A stretch of DNA of 64,000 nt, from assembly GCA_040954595.2 (NCBI GenBank), contig CM082595.2, positions 7,440,001 to 7,504,000 on the forward strand, written 5' to 3'. The DNA is from Balanoglossus misakiensis (taxonomy: Eukaryota; Hemichordata). The translations under genes were made by a program, and so were the position numbers. Below are positions 61,176 to 64,000 of this stretch, one piece after another. The notes under the pieces were generated by a model. The model made no database searches. It saw nothing but the letters and a program-made list of their open reading frames with translations, and was not told the DNA's origin. How positions within the stretch are numbered: the first letter of the stretch is position 1; every line of letters starts with the position of its first letter.

Positions 61176-64000
61176 ATGGCTCTAACAAGGTTTGGTGGTC
61201 AGCTTATGCGTAAGCGCATTTGTGCGATCGTAACCAACGATGTCCGTTACTGTACCGCCGCAGTTATGGCTAAAGTGCGCGCAACTCTAAACAGTAAACG
61301 ACAAGAAGCATTGCTTGGCGGCGGGCAGAAAAGGATAGATACCCAACACAAAAAAGTAAGTAATATATTTCATATTTTAGTTTAGTACACAACATGCACT
61401 AGCTATAGAGGGTACTGTAAGGTACAGTAAATTCCTTTGAAAAATTGTAACTAACACATTCCGAACTAATTTCGGAATTTCCAGACAATTTTCGGAATTC
61501 CTTTTAAATTTTAGAAATTTTTCATCAGATATAAGTGTTACTATTTATTGGACATATTTTTATCATTGCTTGCTTTTTAAGGTCATTCTCATCCCCCAAA
61601 AGCCGCTTTAGGCTTCATGTTCAGTAAAAAATTCAGCTGAATTTTCCAGGGATCACACAAATCAGTAAAAAATTCAGCTGAATTTTTTGATGAACATAGT
61701 CTTTCAGTAAAAAGTCAGCTGAATTTTTCACTGATTTGCGTGATCCTTGGAAAGTTCAGCTGAATTTTACACTGATCACACATTTTTGGGAACATTTTCA
61801 GCTGATTTTTCATTCACTGACATTATCTGTGAAAAAGTCAGCTGAATTTTTCAGTTTTTTGTGTGATCCCTGGAAATTAGTTCAGCTGAATTTTACACTG
61901 ATCACACATTTTTGGGAAAATTTTCAGCTGATTTTTCATTCACTGACATTATCTGTGAAAAAGTCAGCTGAATTTTTCACTGATTTGTGTGATCCCTGGA
62001 AATTAGTTCAGCTGAATTTTACACTGATCACACATTTTTAGGAAAATTTTCAGCTGATTTTTCATTCACTGACATTATCTGTGAAAAAGTCAGCTGAGTT
62101 TTTCACTGATTTGTGTGATCCCTGGAAAGTTCAGCTGAATTTTACACTGATCACACATTTTTGGGAAGGTCTGGCGCAAAATAAAGGATGACAAATGTAA
62201 ATCTAATGTCACATTTGTAAACCTCTAAGTATTGTACACTCATTCTATTAAGTACCGGTATATGCAAATAGAACGGATAATTTTTTCGGAATGTGAAATT
62301 CCGAAATTAGTTCGCAATGTGTTAACTGTAATTACAAAAGGAGGTTGAATAGTAGTGACTTTAAGGAAAACGAGCAATGGTAATGTATTACTATTATTTT
62401 ATTAATTTATACTTATTGACAGATTTTCTGTGATAATTTTTCAGGGCAAACTGACAGCTCGTGAACGCATCAATCTTTTGTTGGATCCAAAAACATTTGT
62501 AGAGTATGACATGTTTGCAGAACACAATTGTTCTGATTTTGGGATGGAAAACAAAAAGGTAAGTGGAAGAGTCATGAATGTGTATTTTAAATATCTTCAA
62601 AAGAAATGATAGATTTCATTAAAATCATCGCCGCTTTTAAATTCACATTTTTGTTGAACTTAATTTAGATTGCAGGTGATGGTGTTGTCACAGGATATGG
62701 TTACATCAGTGGCCGTCTGACATATGTCTTCAGTCAGGTAATTATCACCTGTTTTGAAAGATCACTTTCTGAACTCCAGGTGAACCTGAGAGATGTTATG
62801 TAGCTGTGCATCTAACAAGTAATACATATTTGAATTTTCCATCATGATGTCTGTTTCTCAATGAAGGACTTCACAGTGTTTGGTGGAAGTTTGTCCAGTG
62901 CTCATGCCAGGAAGATATGCAAAGTGATGGATCAAGCCATGATGGTGGGTGCACCAGTCATTGGTCTGAATGATTCCGGCGGAGGTAGAATCCAAGAAGG
63001 AGTCGACTCATTGGCTGGTTATGCTGATATATTCCAGGTATGTTAGCTACATTGCGATTGGTTAGATAACCCATAAATACTGAATAACTGAACCAGAAAC
63101 AAAAAAATATGTTTTAAAGATGCTGTCCTCTTTCCTATTATTTACAATTTAGTTATTTTTCATCCTCTGAAGTTGAAAATAAGATACTAACTAGTAGTAT
63201 TGTACTGTTTGATTTTCAGCGTAATGTGATGGCATCAGGCGTAATTCCTCAGATTTCACTCATCATGGGTCCATGTGCAGGTCAGTAGTCTGTAATGGGG
63301 ACGTGAATAGTGTTTAAGGATCTTTTAGAATAATAAAACTGCAACAGAATAGACTTAAGTAAAGTTGCCCAACAGACAGCTTTTATCGTGGAGAAAATTA
63401 ATATACCGTATACGACTAACACAAAACAAACATCTAGATCACATTTACTTAGTTGAATCTTAAATGTAGAATTCTGATCTGTGTGTAGAATTGAAATTGG
63501 GTGTGTTATGTTCATATAGCACATTATAGATATGTAATGCACAAATATAAAATGTTCATCTACTGATTGACAATTTTACATTTATAGGTGGCGCTGTGTA
63601 TTCACCTGCACTGACTGATTTTACATTCATGGTTAAGGTGAGACTTCAACAAATATTCTGCAGCCAGATTCTGTCCTTTGAGTAAATCAAATAGATTTGT
63701 TGACACTTTCAGCATGACGATGTAAAGTGTGTACTACAGGTACCACAAAATACACAACTGATAATGTATACATTGTTAATTAAGATATTTATTTTCTTAC
63801 AGAATACATCACATCAATTCCTCACTGGACCAGATGTTGTCAAGGTATCTTATATTTTATCTTAATGAAAAGCTTGCAAATTATGTTCATATCAGTCTTG
63901 ATCATTTTCTTTCAAAAATGCAACCCAATTGTGTTTCAGTCAGTAATAAATGAAGATGTGACACAAGAACAACTTGGTGGCTACAAGACACACACCTCTG
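61176..64000 (+). CDS. PCCB: Propionyl-CoA carboxylase beta subunit, right copy (exons 1-8, runs off the window)
   Basis: Third PCCB copy. Exons: 61176-61355, 62445-62558, 62669-62737, 62867-63037, 63220-63280, 63588-63637, 63803-63844 and 63940 onward, encoding about 249 residues before the window ends. Residues 170-178 read LAGYADIFQ, the usual animal PCCB form. Differences from the middle copy include A161G inside DSGG(A/G)RIQEGV, T232I in exon 8 (SVINEDV), an exon 4 acceptor changed from cag to aag, and an intron 7 shorter by about 54 bases just upstream of the acceptor. The frame is open throughout the visible part. Confidence 0.94.
61454..62323. mobile_element. TIR element with minisatellite, right PCCB copy intron 1
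   Basis: Counterpart of 52588-53461 with the same ends and the same AACT flanks. It differs in a few bases and in the make-up of the minisatellite units, so the element was present before duplication and its repeat zone has changed since. Confidence 0.75.

Overview
The window looks like nuclear DNA from a metazoan, most likely a marine invertebrate deuterostome. Genes are split into many short exons with GT..AG introns. AATAAA signals follow stop codons. There are CR1/L2-type LINE fragments, a hAT-derived gene with introns, many fold-back (palindromic) elements, microsatellites and two kinds of tandem satellite. I cannot name the species from sequence alone; a hemichordate or cephalochordate would fit. 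I see no rRNA, tRNA, CRISPR array or prokaryotic operon.

Layout: (1) 1-3.6 kb is intergenic, with several fold-back elements and a possible promoter. (2) 3.7-15.7 kb holds one complete 17-exon arylsulfatase gene on the + strand, encoding 522 aa with a signal peptide. Its introns hold a broken LINE, a dispersed repeat, a fold-back and microsatellites. (3) 15.7-18.5 kb has no recognisable gene. (4) 18.5-26.2 kb is a tandem array of about 1.8-kb units. Unit 1 carries a 773-bp transposon with TTA target-site duplications that can be checked against the empty sites in the other units. (5) 26.2-29.2 kb is a minus-strand, intron-containing hAT transposase-like gene of ZNF862-like type, whose 3' end is cut by a LINE 3' fragment. 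(6) 30.7-44.2 kb is a satellite of about 103 copies of a 130/131-bp monomer with visible higher-order repeats. It runs into a 100-N gap at 44217-44316. (7) 44.3-64 kb is a tandem triplication (unit about 8.9-10.0 kb) of PCCB, the beta subunit of mitochondrial propionyl-CoA carboxylase. The left copy has lost exons 1-4 to the gap, the middle copy is complete (15 exons, 535 aa), and the right copy leaves the window in exon 8.

The two real gene families are unrelated: a secreted or lysosomal sulfatase, and a mitochondrial enzyme of odd-chain fatty-acid and branched amino-acid breakdown. No new multi-gene system is evident. The points most worth a second look are: the sulfatase keeps the formylglycine motif but has changed two active-site positions; the middle PCCB copy has a dense cluster of substitutions in the last nine codons of exon 4; transposons are present or absent between near-identical duplicated units; and the 130-bp satellite has 5-mer and 8-mer higher-order blocks. 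The satellite, the gap and the near-identical PCCB copies also make assembly error a serious alternative, and the relevant entries say so.
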